Shown: positions 17,738 to 25,385 of the stretch, piece by piece
Layout: the number at the start of each line of letters is the position of its first letter
How positions within the stretch are numbered: the first letter of the stretch is position 1
Assembly: GCF_900091435.1 (NCBI RefSeq)
Contig: NZ_FMCS01000006.1
Span: forward strand, 85,927 to 149,926
Reading direction: 5' to 3'
Length of the DNA stretch: 64,000 nucleotides
Origin: Micromonospora chaiyaphumensis
GTDB lineage: Bacteria; Actinomycetota; Actinomycetes; Mycobacteriales; Micromonosporaceae
Made by a program: the position numbers and the translations under genes
The notes under the pieces: model-generated
The model's database searches: none
What the model was told of the DNA's origin: nothing
What the model saw: only the letters and a program-made list of their open reading frames with translations

Positions 17738-17764
17738 AAAGAGGGGGCTTGAGGCCCCCTCTTT
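17738..17764 (+). terminator. Intrinsic terminator after the fabG-maoC operon
   Basis: A perfect 11-bp stem (AAAGAGGGGGC / GCCCCCTCTTT) with loop TTGAG, directly after the MaoC stop. The A-rich and T-rich ends make it a classical bidirectional rho-independent terminator. Confidence 0.9.
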
Positions 17765-17933
17765 CCTACGTTCGCACAGTTCGGCGCCGGGACGTTCCGC
17801 CCCCGGCGTCCCTACGCACCTGTCGCGGCACGTGGTGGTGGACCCGCTGGCGCCGACCGCCGAGGACAAGGTCCCCGCCCTCGCCGGAGCCGTTTCCGCT
17901 CCCTGCTGACGCCCCACCACCGAGCATGGGGAC

Positions 17934-18551
17934 ATGGGGGACGTGGTCGACCTGCTGCACCAGACGGTGACCTCACCGTGGGTGTACCTGGTGATCATCA
18001 CGGTCACCGCTGTCGACGCGTTCTTCCCGGCCGTGCCGGGCGAGACCGTGGCCATCACCGCCGGGGTCTTCGCGGCCGGCGGGGAGCCGAACGTGGTCGG
18101 GGTGATCGTGGCCGCCGCGTTCGGCGCGTTCGCGGGCGACCACATCTCGTACGCCATCGGGCGCGGCGGCGGCGCGCACCGGCTGGCCCGGCTGCCCGTC
18201 GACAGCCGGCGCCGGGCCGGTTCGGAGTGGGCCCGGCGGGCGGTCGACCGGCGGGGCGGGATCATCCTGACCACCTCCCGGTACGTCCCCGGTGGCCGCA
18301 CCGCGGTCACCCTGACGATGGGCGCGGTCCGCTACCCGTTCCGCTCCTTCCTCATGTACGACGCACTGGCCTGCGGCACCTGGGGCAGCTACTGCGGGTT
18401 GCTCGGCTACTTCGGCGGGCTGGCCTTCGAGCACAACCCCGTCCAGGGCCTGCTCGCCGGCGTGGGCCTCTCGGTGGCGGTCACCGGCCTGTTCGAGGCG
18501 GTCCGCTGGGCCCGCCGCCGCGCCCGCGCCCGCGCCACCGCAGGCCGCTGA
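17934..18551 (+). CDS. DedA-family membrane protein (paralogue 1)
   Basis: 205 residues with four to five membrane segments. Family blocks are VDAFFPAVPGETVAITAGVFAA near 24-45, GDHISYAIGR and SRYVPGGRTAVTLTMG near 115-131, which carries the conserved Arg residues. DedA proteins are implicated in phospholipid flipping (undecaprenyl-phosphate or polar lipids) and membrane homeostasis. Strikingly similar to the protein at 20520-21197, with shared LLHQT.(S/T)SPWVYL at the N-terminus. Separated from it by a two-component system on the other strand. Confidence 0.9.
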   Translation: MGDVVDLLHQTVTSPWVYLVIITVTAVDAFFPAVPGETVAITAGVFAAGGEPNVVGVIVAAAFGAFAGDHISYAIGRGGGAHRLARLPVDSRRRAGSEWARRAVDRRGGIILTTSRYVPGGRTAVTLTMGAVRYPFRSFLMYDALACGTWGSYCGLLGYFGGLAFEHNPVQGLLAGVGLSVAVTGLFEAVRWARRRARARATAGR

Positions 18552-18560
18552 GCCCGGATC

Positions 18561-19208
18561 TCACTCCGCCAACAGGTCGGCGTCGTGGACCAGGATGGCG
18601 AGCTGGACCCGGTTGGCCACGCCGAGCTTGGCCAGCGCGCGACTGACGTGCGTCTTCACGGTCGCCTCGCTCGTGCCCAGCCGGCGGGCCACGTCGGCGT
18701 TCGCGTCGCCGCGGGCCACCTCCCGGACGATCGCCGCCTCCCGGCCGGTGAGCCGGGCCAGCCGCTGCCGCGCGGCTTCCCGCCGGGCCGGGCCGCGTTC
18801 GGCGAACGAGCTGATCAACCGCCGGGTCACCGTCGGGGCGAGCATGGCGTTGCCGGCCGCGACGGTCCGCACGGCGGCCGCGAGCTCCCGGGGCGGGGTG
18901 TCCTTGAGCAGGAAGCCGACCGCGCCGGCGCGCAGCGCGGCGTGCACGTACTCGTCCCGGTCGAAGGTGGTGAGCATGACGACCCGGGGCCCCTCGGCCA
19001 CGATCCGGGGCGCGGCCGCCAGCCCGTCGGTGCCGGGCATGCGGACGTCCAGCAGCACCACGTCGGGCCGCAGCCGGACGGCGGCGGCCAGCGCCTCGTC
19101 CCCGTCGGCCGCCTCGCCGACCACCGCGATGTCCGGCGCGGCCTCCAGGATCAGCCGCAGTCCGGCGCGGACCAACTGCTCGTCGTCGGCGATCAGGGTA
19201 CGGATCAC
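18561..19208 (-). CDS. NarL-family response regulator
   Basis: 215 residues. Receiver domain 1-120 with acidic pair D8/D9, phosphoacceptor Asp54 (VVLLDVRMPG), Thr in MLTTF and Lys in LLKDTPP. A LuxR-type helix-turn-helix follows (LTGREAAIVREVARGDAN and then EATVKTHVSRALAKL). Its GTG overlaps the histidine kinase stop by four bases, so the kinase-regulator pair is one unit. DedA genes lie on both sides, convergent on one side and divergent on the other, and are candidate targets. Confidence 0.93.
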   Translation of the reverse strand: MIRTLIADDEQLVRAGLRLILEAAPDIAVVGEAADGDEALAAAVRLRPDVVLLDVRMPGTDGLAAAPRIVAEGPRVVMLTTFDRDEYVHAALRAGAVGFLLKDTPPRELAAAVRTVAAGNAMLAPTVTRRLISSFAERGPARREAARQRLARLTGREAAIVREVARGDANADVARRLGTSEATVKTHVSRALAKLGVANRVQLAILVHDADLLAE

Positions 19209-20359
19209 GGCAGCTCCTCGACCGGCACGAGCGCCCGCAGCAGGAAACCGCCGTCGGCGGTCGCGCCGGCCGACAGCCGCCCGCCGGCCAGTTCGACCCG
19301 CTCGCGCAGCCCGACCAGACCGAGCCCCGCGCCGGGCAGGGCGGGGCCGGGCCGGGTGGCCGGGCCGTTGCGGACGGCGACCTCGATCCCGTCGGGCAGG
19401 TGCCGCAGGCGTACGGTGACCGCCGCGTCCGGGGCATGCTTGCGCACATTCGTCAGCCCCTCCTGGACCACCCGGTGCACGGTCCGGGCCACCGCACCCG
19501 GCACCGGCCCGGGCGATCCCTCGTCCCGCCGGTCCACCCGGAGGCCGGCCGCGCGGGAGTCGGTCACGAGCTCGTCGACCGCGTCCAGTCCGGCGGCCGG
19601 GAGCGGGGTGCCGCCGGTGGCCGGCTGGCGCAGTACGCCGAGCACCTCACGCAGGTCGGTCAGCGCCGCCCGGCCGGTGGAGCGGATCAGCGCGGCCGCC
19701 TCGACGGTGGCCGGATCGGCGGCGGTCACCTCCAGCGCCCCGGCGTGCACCACCATGAGCGAGACGCGGTGCGCCACCACGTCGTGCATCTCCCGGGCGA
19801 TCCGGGCCCGCTCCTCGGCGCGTACCCGGTCGGCCTGCGCCTCCTGCTCGCGTTCCAGCCGCTCGGCGCGGTCCCGGAGCGCGGCCAGGGTGTCCCGCCG
19901 CGCCTGGATCCACAGGCCGGCGAGCAGCGGGAAGACCACCAGCCAGGCGAAGAGCGCCGTGGCGTTGGCGCCGGTCGCGGTGGTCAACCGGCGCTCGCCG
20001 CCGACCGCGACGCCGACCAGCACCCCGAGCAGGGCGACGAGGCCCGCTCCGAGCAGGTGACCGGCGAGCCGCCGACCGCGCAGCCCGACCCCGGCCCGCC
20101 AGGAGGCCAGGACGGCGGCCGGCCAGGCGGCCAGGACGACCCAGCCGACCGCCGCCGCGGCGACCAGCGGCCAGCGGCGGGCCGTGCCGGCGGCGGCTCC
20201 CGAGGCCAGCGCCACGACCAGCACCAGCAGCCGGGGCAGCGGCGAGCGCACGCCCAGCGCACCGGTCGCCGACGCCCAGGTGGCGGCAGCCACGAGCCCG
20301 GCGAGCATCAGCGGCGTGTGCTGCTCGGCCCGCCGGAGCAGGGTGGCGCGGGTGGTCAC
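19205..20359 (-). CDS. Sensor histidine kinase (HisKA_3 / NarX-LiaS type)
   Basis: 384 residues. Four to five predicted membrane helices (about 15-155) with almost no extracellular loops, a coiled-coil linker, then the HisKA_3 dimerisation box EERARIAREMHDVVAHRVS with phospho-accepting His192, and a HATPase_c domain (LTNVRKHAPDA, GAGLGLVGLRERVE). The lack of a sensor loop suggests an intramembrane-sensing kinase responding to envelope stress; this is inference. GTG start. Coupled to the response regulator by a four-base overlap. Confidence 0.93.
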   Translation of the reverse strand: MTTRATLLRRAEQHTPLMLAGLVAAATWASATGALGVRSPLPRLLVLVVALASGAAAGTARRWPLVAAAAVGWVVLAAWPAAVLASWRAGVGLRGRRLAGHLLGAGLVALLGVLVGVAVGGERRLTTATGANATALFAWLVVFPLLAGLWIQARRDTLAALRDRAERLEREQEAQADRVRAEERARIAREMHDVVAHRVSLMVVHAGALEVTAADPATVEAAALIRSTGRAALTDLREVLGVLRQPATGGTPLPAAGLDAVDELVTDSRAAGLRVDRRDEGSPGPVPGAVARTVHRVVQEGLTNVRKHAPDAAVTVRLRHLPDGIEVAVRNGPATRPGPALPGAGLGLVGLRERVELAGGRLSAGATADGGFLLRALVPVEELP

Positions 20360-20519
20360 GCGGCGAGCCTAGGTCGGGCCGGCTCGCGATGGCGCGTACC
20401 TCCGGGTGGGTTGGGGGCCGACCCCGACGGCCCGTCGGGGTACGACGCGACGAAAGTGACCCCCGCCGGCCGACCGACGACAGATGGCGGGGACGGGCGG
20501 CGCGACAAGCATCGGGGCC

Positions 20520-21197
20520 ATGGATTCCGTGCTCGGCCTGCTCCACCAGACCATGTCCTCGCCCTGGGTCTACCTGGCGCTGTTCACCATCGCGGTGGTC
20601 GACGGCTTCTTCCCGGTGGTGCCGAGCGAGACCGCCGTGATCACCGCCGGGGTGTTCGCCGCCACCGGCCAGCCGGACCTGCCGCTGGTGGTCGGAGTGG
20701 CCGCGCTCGGTGCGCTCGTCGGCGACCACGTCTCGTACGCGATCGGCCGGCACGGCGGCGGCCGGCTGCTGGCCCGGCTCCCGGCGGCCGGTCCGGCTGG
20801 CGACCCGGGCGAGGAGGGCCGGGCCGGTCGTGGGAGCCGGCGGAGGGCCGCGGTGGAGCGGGCCCGGCGGGGTATCGCGACGCGCGGCGGGCTGATCCTC
20901 ACCGTGGCCCGCTACGTCCCGGGTGGACGGACCGCGGTCACCCTGACCATGGGGGCGACCCGGTTCCCCCGGCGGCGGTTCCTCGCCTTCGACGCGCTGG
21001 CCGCCGCCTCCTGGGGCGTCTACTCGGCGCTGGTCGGCTACCTCGGCGGGCTCGCCTTCGAGCAGGACCCGGTGCGCGGGCTGCTGCTCGGGCTGGGGCT
21101 GGCCCTGACCCTCACCGTGGTCGTGGAGGCGGTGCGGTGGGCGAGGGGCCGGCGGGCGGCGCGCGCGAGGGTCAGCCGGCCGGCGGGTGCCAGGTGA
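20520..21197 (+). CDS. DedA-family membrane protein (paralogue 2)
   Basis: 225 residues. Same family and layout as paralogue 1: FFPVVPSETAVITAGVFAA, GDHVSYAIGR and ARYVPGGRTAVTLTMG, but with an extra Gly/Arg-rich insertion (about 90-115) between the second and third blocks. The ATG at 20520 is chosen over an in-frame ATG at 20484 because the N-terminus then aligns with paralogue 1. Divergent from the sensor kinase, 160 bp apart. Its 3' end overlaps the convergent tetR gene by 26 bp. Confidence 0.9.
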   Translation: MDSVLGLLHQTMSSPWVYLALFTIAVVDGFFPVVPSETAVITAGVFAATGQPDLPLVVGVAALGALVGDHVSYAIGRHGGGRLLARLPAAGPAGDPGEEGRAGRGSRRRAAVERARRGIATRGGLILTVARYVPGGRTAVTLTMGATRFPRRRFLAFDALAAASWGVYSALVGYLGGLAFEQDPVRGLLLGLGLALTLTVVVEAVRWARGRRAARARVSRPAGAR

Positions 21198-21810
21198 CGC
21201 CGCGCAGCAGCTGGTCGGCGCCCAGCCAGGCCACGTTCATCATCCGGGTCGCGGTCTTCTCCGGGTCCGCCTCCGGGTGGTCGGCCAGCCAGTCCGCCAG
21301 CGACTCGGTGGCGCCCACCAGGGCGTACGCGACGACCTCCAGGTCGGTGACGCCGACCTCGCGGCCCTTGGCGCGCAGCGCGTGGTCCAGCATCCCGGCG
21401 ACCACCTCGACGAGCCGGCCGCGCATGGTGGTCAGCTCGGCGGCGAACGGCTGCTCGCCGCGGGCCTGCCGGTAGAGGACGGCCCAGCCGTCCCGGTGCG
21501 CGCCCACGAAGCCGAAGAACGCGCGCAGCCCGCGCCAGAGCCGCTCGTCCGCGGGCAGGTCGGGCGCCGCCGCCCCGGCGATGGCCTCCATCATCCGGGT
21601 GCCCTCGCGGTGCAGGCAGGCGACGAAGAGTTCTTCCTTCGTGCCCAGATACGCGTAGACCATCGGCTTGGAGATGCCGGCGTCGTCGGCGATCTCGTCC
21701 ATGCTGGCCGCGTGAAAACCCCGGCGGGAGAACACCTTGACCGCCGCGTCGAGCATCTGCTGCTCACGCACGGCGCGGGGAAGGCGCTTGAAGGTCGGTG
21801 TGCTGGACAC
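21172..21810 (-). CDS. TetR-family transcriptional regulator
   Basis: 212 residues from the GTG at 21810. The N-terminal DNA-binding domain (REQQMLDAAVKVFSRRGFHA, then SMDEIADDAGISKPMVYAYL) is followed by a helical ligand-binding domain of about 150 residues. An ATG at 21822 is in frame, but it overlaps the -10 candidate TAGGTA (21827-21822), whose start site would fall near 21815, so the GTG is preferred. Flanked by SCP2 and acyl-CoA genes, and its promoter carries the same palindrome as the fadA2/fabG promoter. An acyl-CoA-responsive repressor of the local lipid genes and of itself is inferred. Confidence 0.88.
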   Translation of the reverse strand: MSSTPTFKRLPRAVREQQMLDAAVKVFSRRGFHAASMDEIADDAGISKPMVYAYLGTKEELFVACLHREGTRMMEAIAGAAAPDLPADERLWRGLRAFFGFVGAHRDGWAVLYRQARGEQPFAAELTTMRGRLVEVVAGMLDHALRAKGREVGVTDLEVVAYALVGATESLADWLADHPEADPEKTATRMMNVAWLGADQLLRGVTWHPPAG

Positions 21811-21812
21811 CC

Positions 21813-21841
21813 TTGCGAGCATACCTACTCGTGCGTAGGGT
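21813..21841. promoter_or_regulatory. Divergent tetR/SCP2 promoter with CCTAC-N6-GTAGG palindrome
   Basis: Plus strand: TTGCGA (21813-21818), 17-bp spacer, TAGGGT (21836-21841), a good match to an actinobacterial housekeeping promoter for the SCP2 gene. Minus strand: TAGGTA (21827-21822) for tetR. The palindrome CCTAC-TCGTGC-GTAGG (21824-21839) overlaps both -10 boxes, and shares CCTACTCG-N3-GTAGG with 15209-15224. Confidence 0.65.
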
Positions 21842-21856
21842 TACGCCAGAGTAACC
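21839..21856. promoter_or_regulatory. Second palindrome GGTTAC-N6-GTAACC
   Basis: A perfect 6-bp inverted repeat with a 6-bp spacer (GCCAGA), abutting the CCTAC palindrome and just downstream of the predicted SCP2 -10 box. The half-site spacing is the same as in the first palindrome, so both may be TetR-type operators. Confidence 0.55.
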
Positions 21857-21887
21857 AAAGTCGGCTCGCCCGAGAGGTGCATCCCCC

Positions 21888-22340
21888 ATGAGTGACTTCG
21901 ACCCGGCCAACTTCGCGAACGTCGGCCCGAAGGAGTTCGCGCAGCTGGTCAAGTCCACCCCCGACGACAAGATCGCCGAGATCATGTCCGGCGACCTGCG
22001 CGGCAAGATCTTGAGCGAGGTCTTCAACCGGATGCCGACGCTGTTCCGGGCCGACCGGGCCGGCTCGACCAACGCGGTCATCCACTGGAACATCACGGGC
22101 CGCCCCGACGGTGGCACCGACACCTACGAGATCGTCATCGAGAACGGCACCTGCTCCGTCTCCGAGACCCCGAGCCGGGACCCGAAGCTCAGCCTCACCA
22201 TGGGCCCGGTCGAGTTCCTGAAGATCGTCTCCGGTGGCGGCAACCCCGTCATGATGTTCATGACCGGCAAGCTGAAGGCCAAGGGCGACCTGGGCCTCGC
22301 GGCGAACATCGCCAACCTGTTCGACATCCCCAAGGCCTGA
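21888..22340 (+). CDS. SCP2 sterol-binding domain protein
   Basis: 150 residues. Single SCP2 domain: VIHWNITGRPDGGTDTYEIVIENGTCSVSE, then DPKLSLTMGPVEFLKIVSGGGNPVMMFMTGKLKAKGDLGLAANIANLF, the hydrophobic lipid-binding tunnel end. These proteins bind or carry fatty acyl or sterol ligands. ATG with GAGAGG upstream. One base separates its stop from the start of the acyl-CoA dehydrogenase, so they share an operon. Controlled from the promoter shared with tetR. Confidence 0.93.
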   Translation: MSDFDPANFANVGPKEFAQLVKSTPDDKIAEIMSGDLRGKILSEVFNRMPTLFRADRAGSTNAVIHWNITGRPDGGTDTYEIVIENGTCSVSETPSRDPKLSLTMGPVEFLKIVSGGGNPVMMFMTGKLKAKGDLGLAANIANLFDIPKA

Positions 22341-22341
22341 G

Positions 22342-23556
22342 ATGGCCGAGTTCTCGCTCGACCTGAACGAGGAACAGCGGGACCTTCGCGACTGGGTGCA
22401 CGGCTTCGCGGCCGAGGTCGTGCGCCCGGCCGCGGCCGAGTGGGACGCCCGGGAGGAGACTCCCTGGCCGATCATCCAGGAGGCGGCGAAGGTCGGCCTG
22501 TACGGCTTCGAGTTCCTCGCCACCTGCTGGGCCGACCCCACCGGGCTCTCCCTGCCGATCGCCAGCGAGGAGCTGTTCTGGGGTGACGCCGGCATCGGCC
22601 TGAGCATCTTCGGCACCTCGCTGGCCGTCGCCGCCATCTACGGCGCCGGCACCCCCGACCAGCTCGTCGAGTGGGTGCCGCAGTGCTTCGGCGACGTCGA
22701 CCAGCCGGCCGTCGCCGCGTTCTGCACCACCGAGCCGGAGGCCGGCTCCGACGTCGGGTCGATGCGGAGCCGGGCGGTCTACGACGCGGCCACCGACGAG
22801 TGGGTGCTCAACGGGCAGAAGGCGTACGCCACCAACGGCGGCATCGCCGGCGTGCACGTGGTCACCGCCTCGGTCGAGCCCGACCTGGGCTCGCGGGGGC
22901 AGGCCGCGTTCGTCGTGCCGCCCGGCACGCCGGGGCTCACCGCCACCCGCAAGCTGCGCAAGCTCGGGCTGCGCGCCTCGCACACCGCCGACGTCTTCCT
23001 CGACGACGTACGGGTCCCGGGGCGCTGCCTGCTCGGCGGCAAGGAGGCGCTCGACGAGCGGCTGGCCCGGGCACGCACCGGCCAGCGCGCCTCCAGCCAG
23101 GCGGCCATGCGCACGTTCGAACTGTCCCGCCCGACCGTCGGCGCGCAGGCCCTCGGCGTGGCCCGCGCCGCGTACGAGTACGCCCTCGACTACGCCAAGG
23201 AGCGGGTCCAGTTCGGCCGCCCGATCATCGAGAACCAGGCGGTCGCGTTCGCGCTCGCCGACATGAAGATGGAGATCGACGCGGCCCGGCTGCTGGTCTG
23301 GCGGGCGTCCTGGATGGGCCGCAACAACCGGCCGTTCACCGCGGGCGAGGGCTCGATGTCCAAGCTCAAGGCCGGCGAGGTGGCCATCTCCGTGACCGAC
23401 CGTGCCGTCCAGCTCCTCGGCGGCGCCGGCTTCCTGCGCGACCACCCGGTCGAGCGGTGGTACCGGGACGCCAAGATCTACACCATCTTCGAGGGCACTT
23501 CCGAGATCCAGCGGCTGGTCATCTCCCGGGCCATCTCCGGCATGCAGATCCGCTGA
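22342..23556 (+). CDS. Acyl-CoA dehydrogenase
   Basis: 404 residues, standard length. FAD-dependent alpha,beta-dehydrogenation of acyl-CoA. Visible signatures are FCTTEPEAGSDVGSM (about 129-143) for FAD/substrate contacts, FGRPIIENQAVAFALADMKMEID (about 293-315) and QLLGGAGFLRDHPVERWYRDAKIYTIFEGTSEIQRLVISR at the C-terminus, with the EGTSE Glu as likely catalytic base. Coupled to the SCP2 gene and followed by an acyl-CoA synthetase on the same strand, consistent with fatty acid or sterol side-chain degradation. Confidence 0.95.
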   Translation: MAEFSLDLNEEQRDLRDWVHGFAAEVVRPAAAEWDAREETPWPIIQEAAKVGLYGFEFLATCWADPTGLSLPIASEELFWGDAGIGLSIFGTSLAVAAIYGAGTPDQLVEWVPQCFGDVDQPAVAAFCTTEPEAGSDVGSMRSRAVYDAATDEWVLNGQKAYATNGGIAGVHVVTASVEPDLGSRGQAAFVVPPGTPGLTATRKLRKLGLRASHTADVFLDDVRVPGRCLLGGKEALDERLARARTGQRASSQAAMRTFELSRPTVGAQALGVARAAYEYALDYAKERVQFGRPIIENQAVAFALADMKMEIDAARLLVWRASWMGRNNRPFTAGEGSMSKLKAGEVAISVTDRAVQLLGGAGFLRDHPVERWYRDAKIYTIFEGTSEIQRLVISRAISGMQIR

Positions 23557-23706
23557 TCGCCGGCGTACGCCGGCCCGACCCGCGACGGTACCGCCGCCGC
23601 GGGTCGGGCCGCCGGTCCGCGCTTCGCATTCCGCAGGCTGGGCAAGTGATCACGTGGACTGGGCCCGGCGCCGCCCCGGGTGCATGATCGGGAGAACACG
23701 AACGCG

Positions 23707-23724
23707 AAGGAGGGTTGCGACTTG
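23707..23724 (+). promoter_or_regulatory. Strong Shine-Dalgarno selecting a TTG start
   Basis: AAGGAGG (23707-23713) lies eight bases before TTG (23722-23724). An in-frame GTG at 23680 has no such site. This decides the start of the acyl-CoA synthetase gene. Confidence 0.75.
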
Positions 23725-25287
23725 GACCTGCCGTTCATCGTCGCCACGCTGACCCGACGCGGACTGCTCAACCCGGGCCGCCCGATCCGGGTGGCCTCCC
23801 AGCTCAACGCCCTGCGCCGGTGGGGCTGGAGCCTCGCCGGAGAGCTGCGCCAGGCCGCCGCGCGCGACCCGGGGCGGACCGCCGTCGTCGACGAGCACGG
23901 CGCCTCGCTGACCTACCAGGAACTGCTGGACCGGTCGGAACGGCTGGCCCGGTCGCTGCGGGCCGGGCTCGGCGTGCAGGCCGGCGACCGGGTGGGCGTG
24001 CTCTGCCGCAACCACCACGGCCTCATCGAGGTGATCGTCGCCGCCATGCTGCTGGGCGCGGACGCCGTACTCGTCAACACCGGTCTCTCCGCCGCCCAGC
24101 TGGCCACCGTGGCCGAGGAGCAGAACCTGCGCGTGCTGGTGCACGACGCCGAGTTCGCCGAGCGGATCCTCGGTCTCCCCGCCGACCTGCACCGGGTCGA
24201 CGAGCGCCGCCAGGAGGAGCTGATCGCCGGCGCGCTGCCCGGTGACCAGCTCCAGCCGCCGGAGCGGGACGGCCGGACCATCGTGCTCACCTCCGGCACC
24301 ACCGGCGCGCCCAAGGGCGCCCGCCGGCCCACACCGCACGGCTTCGGCCCGCTGGTGTCCATCATCGACCGGATCCCGCTGCACGTCCACGACACCGTGC
24401 TGATCGCCGCGCCGATCTTCCACACCTGGGGGTACGCAGCCCTCCAGGTGTCGTTCGCGCTGCGCGCCACGATCGTGCTGCACCGGCGGTTCGACCCGGC
24501 CGCCACGCTGGCCGCCCTGGCGGGGCAGCCCTGTGACGCGCTCTTCGCCGTACCGGTGATGCTGCAACGGCTCATGGAGGTGCCACCGCCTGAGCCCCGG
24601 CCGCCGCTCAAGGTGGTCGCGGTGAGCGGCTCCGCGCTACCCGGCGGCCTGGCCACCGCGTTCATGGACCGCTTCGGCGACGTCCTGCACAACCTCTACG
24701 GTTCGACCGAGGTGTCCTGGGCCTCCATCGCCGGCCCGGCGGAACTGCGCGCGGCCCCCACCACGGCGGGCCGCCCGCCGCACGGCACCCGGCTCGAGAT
24801 CGTGGACGACGCCGGCGAACCGGTCCGGGACGGCCGGGTGGGCCGGATCTTCGTGGGCAACGAGATGCTCTTCGAGGGATACACCACGGGGGCCGGCCGG
24901 GAGAGCCGCGACGGCCTGCTCGACACCGGCGACCTGGGCCGGATGAACGCCGACGGGCTGCTCTTCGTCGACGGGCGGGCCGACGACATGATCGTCTCCG
25001 GTGGGGAGAACGTCTTCCCGTCCGAGGTGGAGGATCTGATCGCCCGGCTGCCGCAGGTCCGCGAGGTCGCCGTGATCGGCGTGCCCGACCCGGAGTACGG
25101 CCAGCGGCTCGCCGCGTTCCTGGCCCTGCACCCCGGTGAGACGCTCGACCCGGAGGCGGTCCGCGAGTACGTGCGGCACTACCTGGCCCGCTTCTCCGTG
25201 CCCCGCGACGTCGTGTTCGTGAAGTACCTGCCGCGCAACGCCACCGGCAAGGTGCTCAGCCGCGAACTGCGCCGCTACTACGGCTGA
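23722..25287 (+). CDS. Long-chain acyl-CoA synthetase (AMP-binding)
   Basis: 521 residues. Activates fatty acids to acyl-AMP and then acyl-CoA. The ATP-binding motif TSGTTGAPKGARR, the adenylate motif YGSTEVSWASI, the hinge region DTGDLGRMNADGLLFVDGRADD, GGENVFPSEVED and the C-terminal catalytic Lys in PRNATGKVLSREL are all intact. The motif order fits FadD-type enzymes. Starts at TTG, justified by AAGGAGG at the right spacing. Follows the acyl-CoA dehydrogenase by 165 bp on the same strand, so it may be a separate transcript. Confidence 0.93.
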   Translation: MDLPFIVATLTRRGLLNPGRPIRVASQLNALRRWGWSLAGELRQAAARDPGRTAVVDEHGASLTYQELLDRSERLARSLRAGLGVQAGDRVGVLCRNHHGLIEVIVAAMLLGADAVLVNTGLSAAQLATVAEEQNLRVLVHDAEFAERILGLPADLHRVDERRQEELIAGALPGDQLQPPERDGRTIVLTSGTTGAPKGARRPTPHGFGPLVSIIDRIPLHVHDTVLIAAPIFHTWGYAALQVSFALRATIVLHRRFDPAATLAALAGQPCDALFAVPVMLQRLMEVPPPEPRPPLKVVAVSGSALPGGLATAFMDRFGDVLHNLYGSTEVSWASIAGPAELRAAPTTAGRPPHGTRLEIVDDAGEPVRDGRVGRIFVGNEMLFEGYTTGAGRESRDGLLDTGDLGRMNADGLLFVDGRADDMIVSGGENVFPSEVEDLIARLPQVREVAVIGVPDPEYGQRLAAFLALHPGETLDPEAVREYVRHYLARFSVPRDVVFVKYLPRNATGKVLSRELRRYYG

Positions 25288-25385
25288 GGGCCGCCCCACG
25301 GGGGACAGACGGCGTGGCACCGCCGGTGGTAGCTTCCGTGCGCCGGCTGTCCCGGCAGTGACTCTCACTCCTCGGGAGTTCTCAC

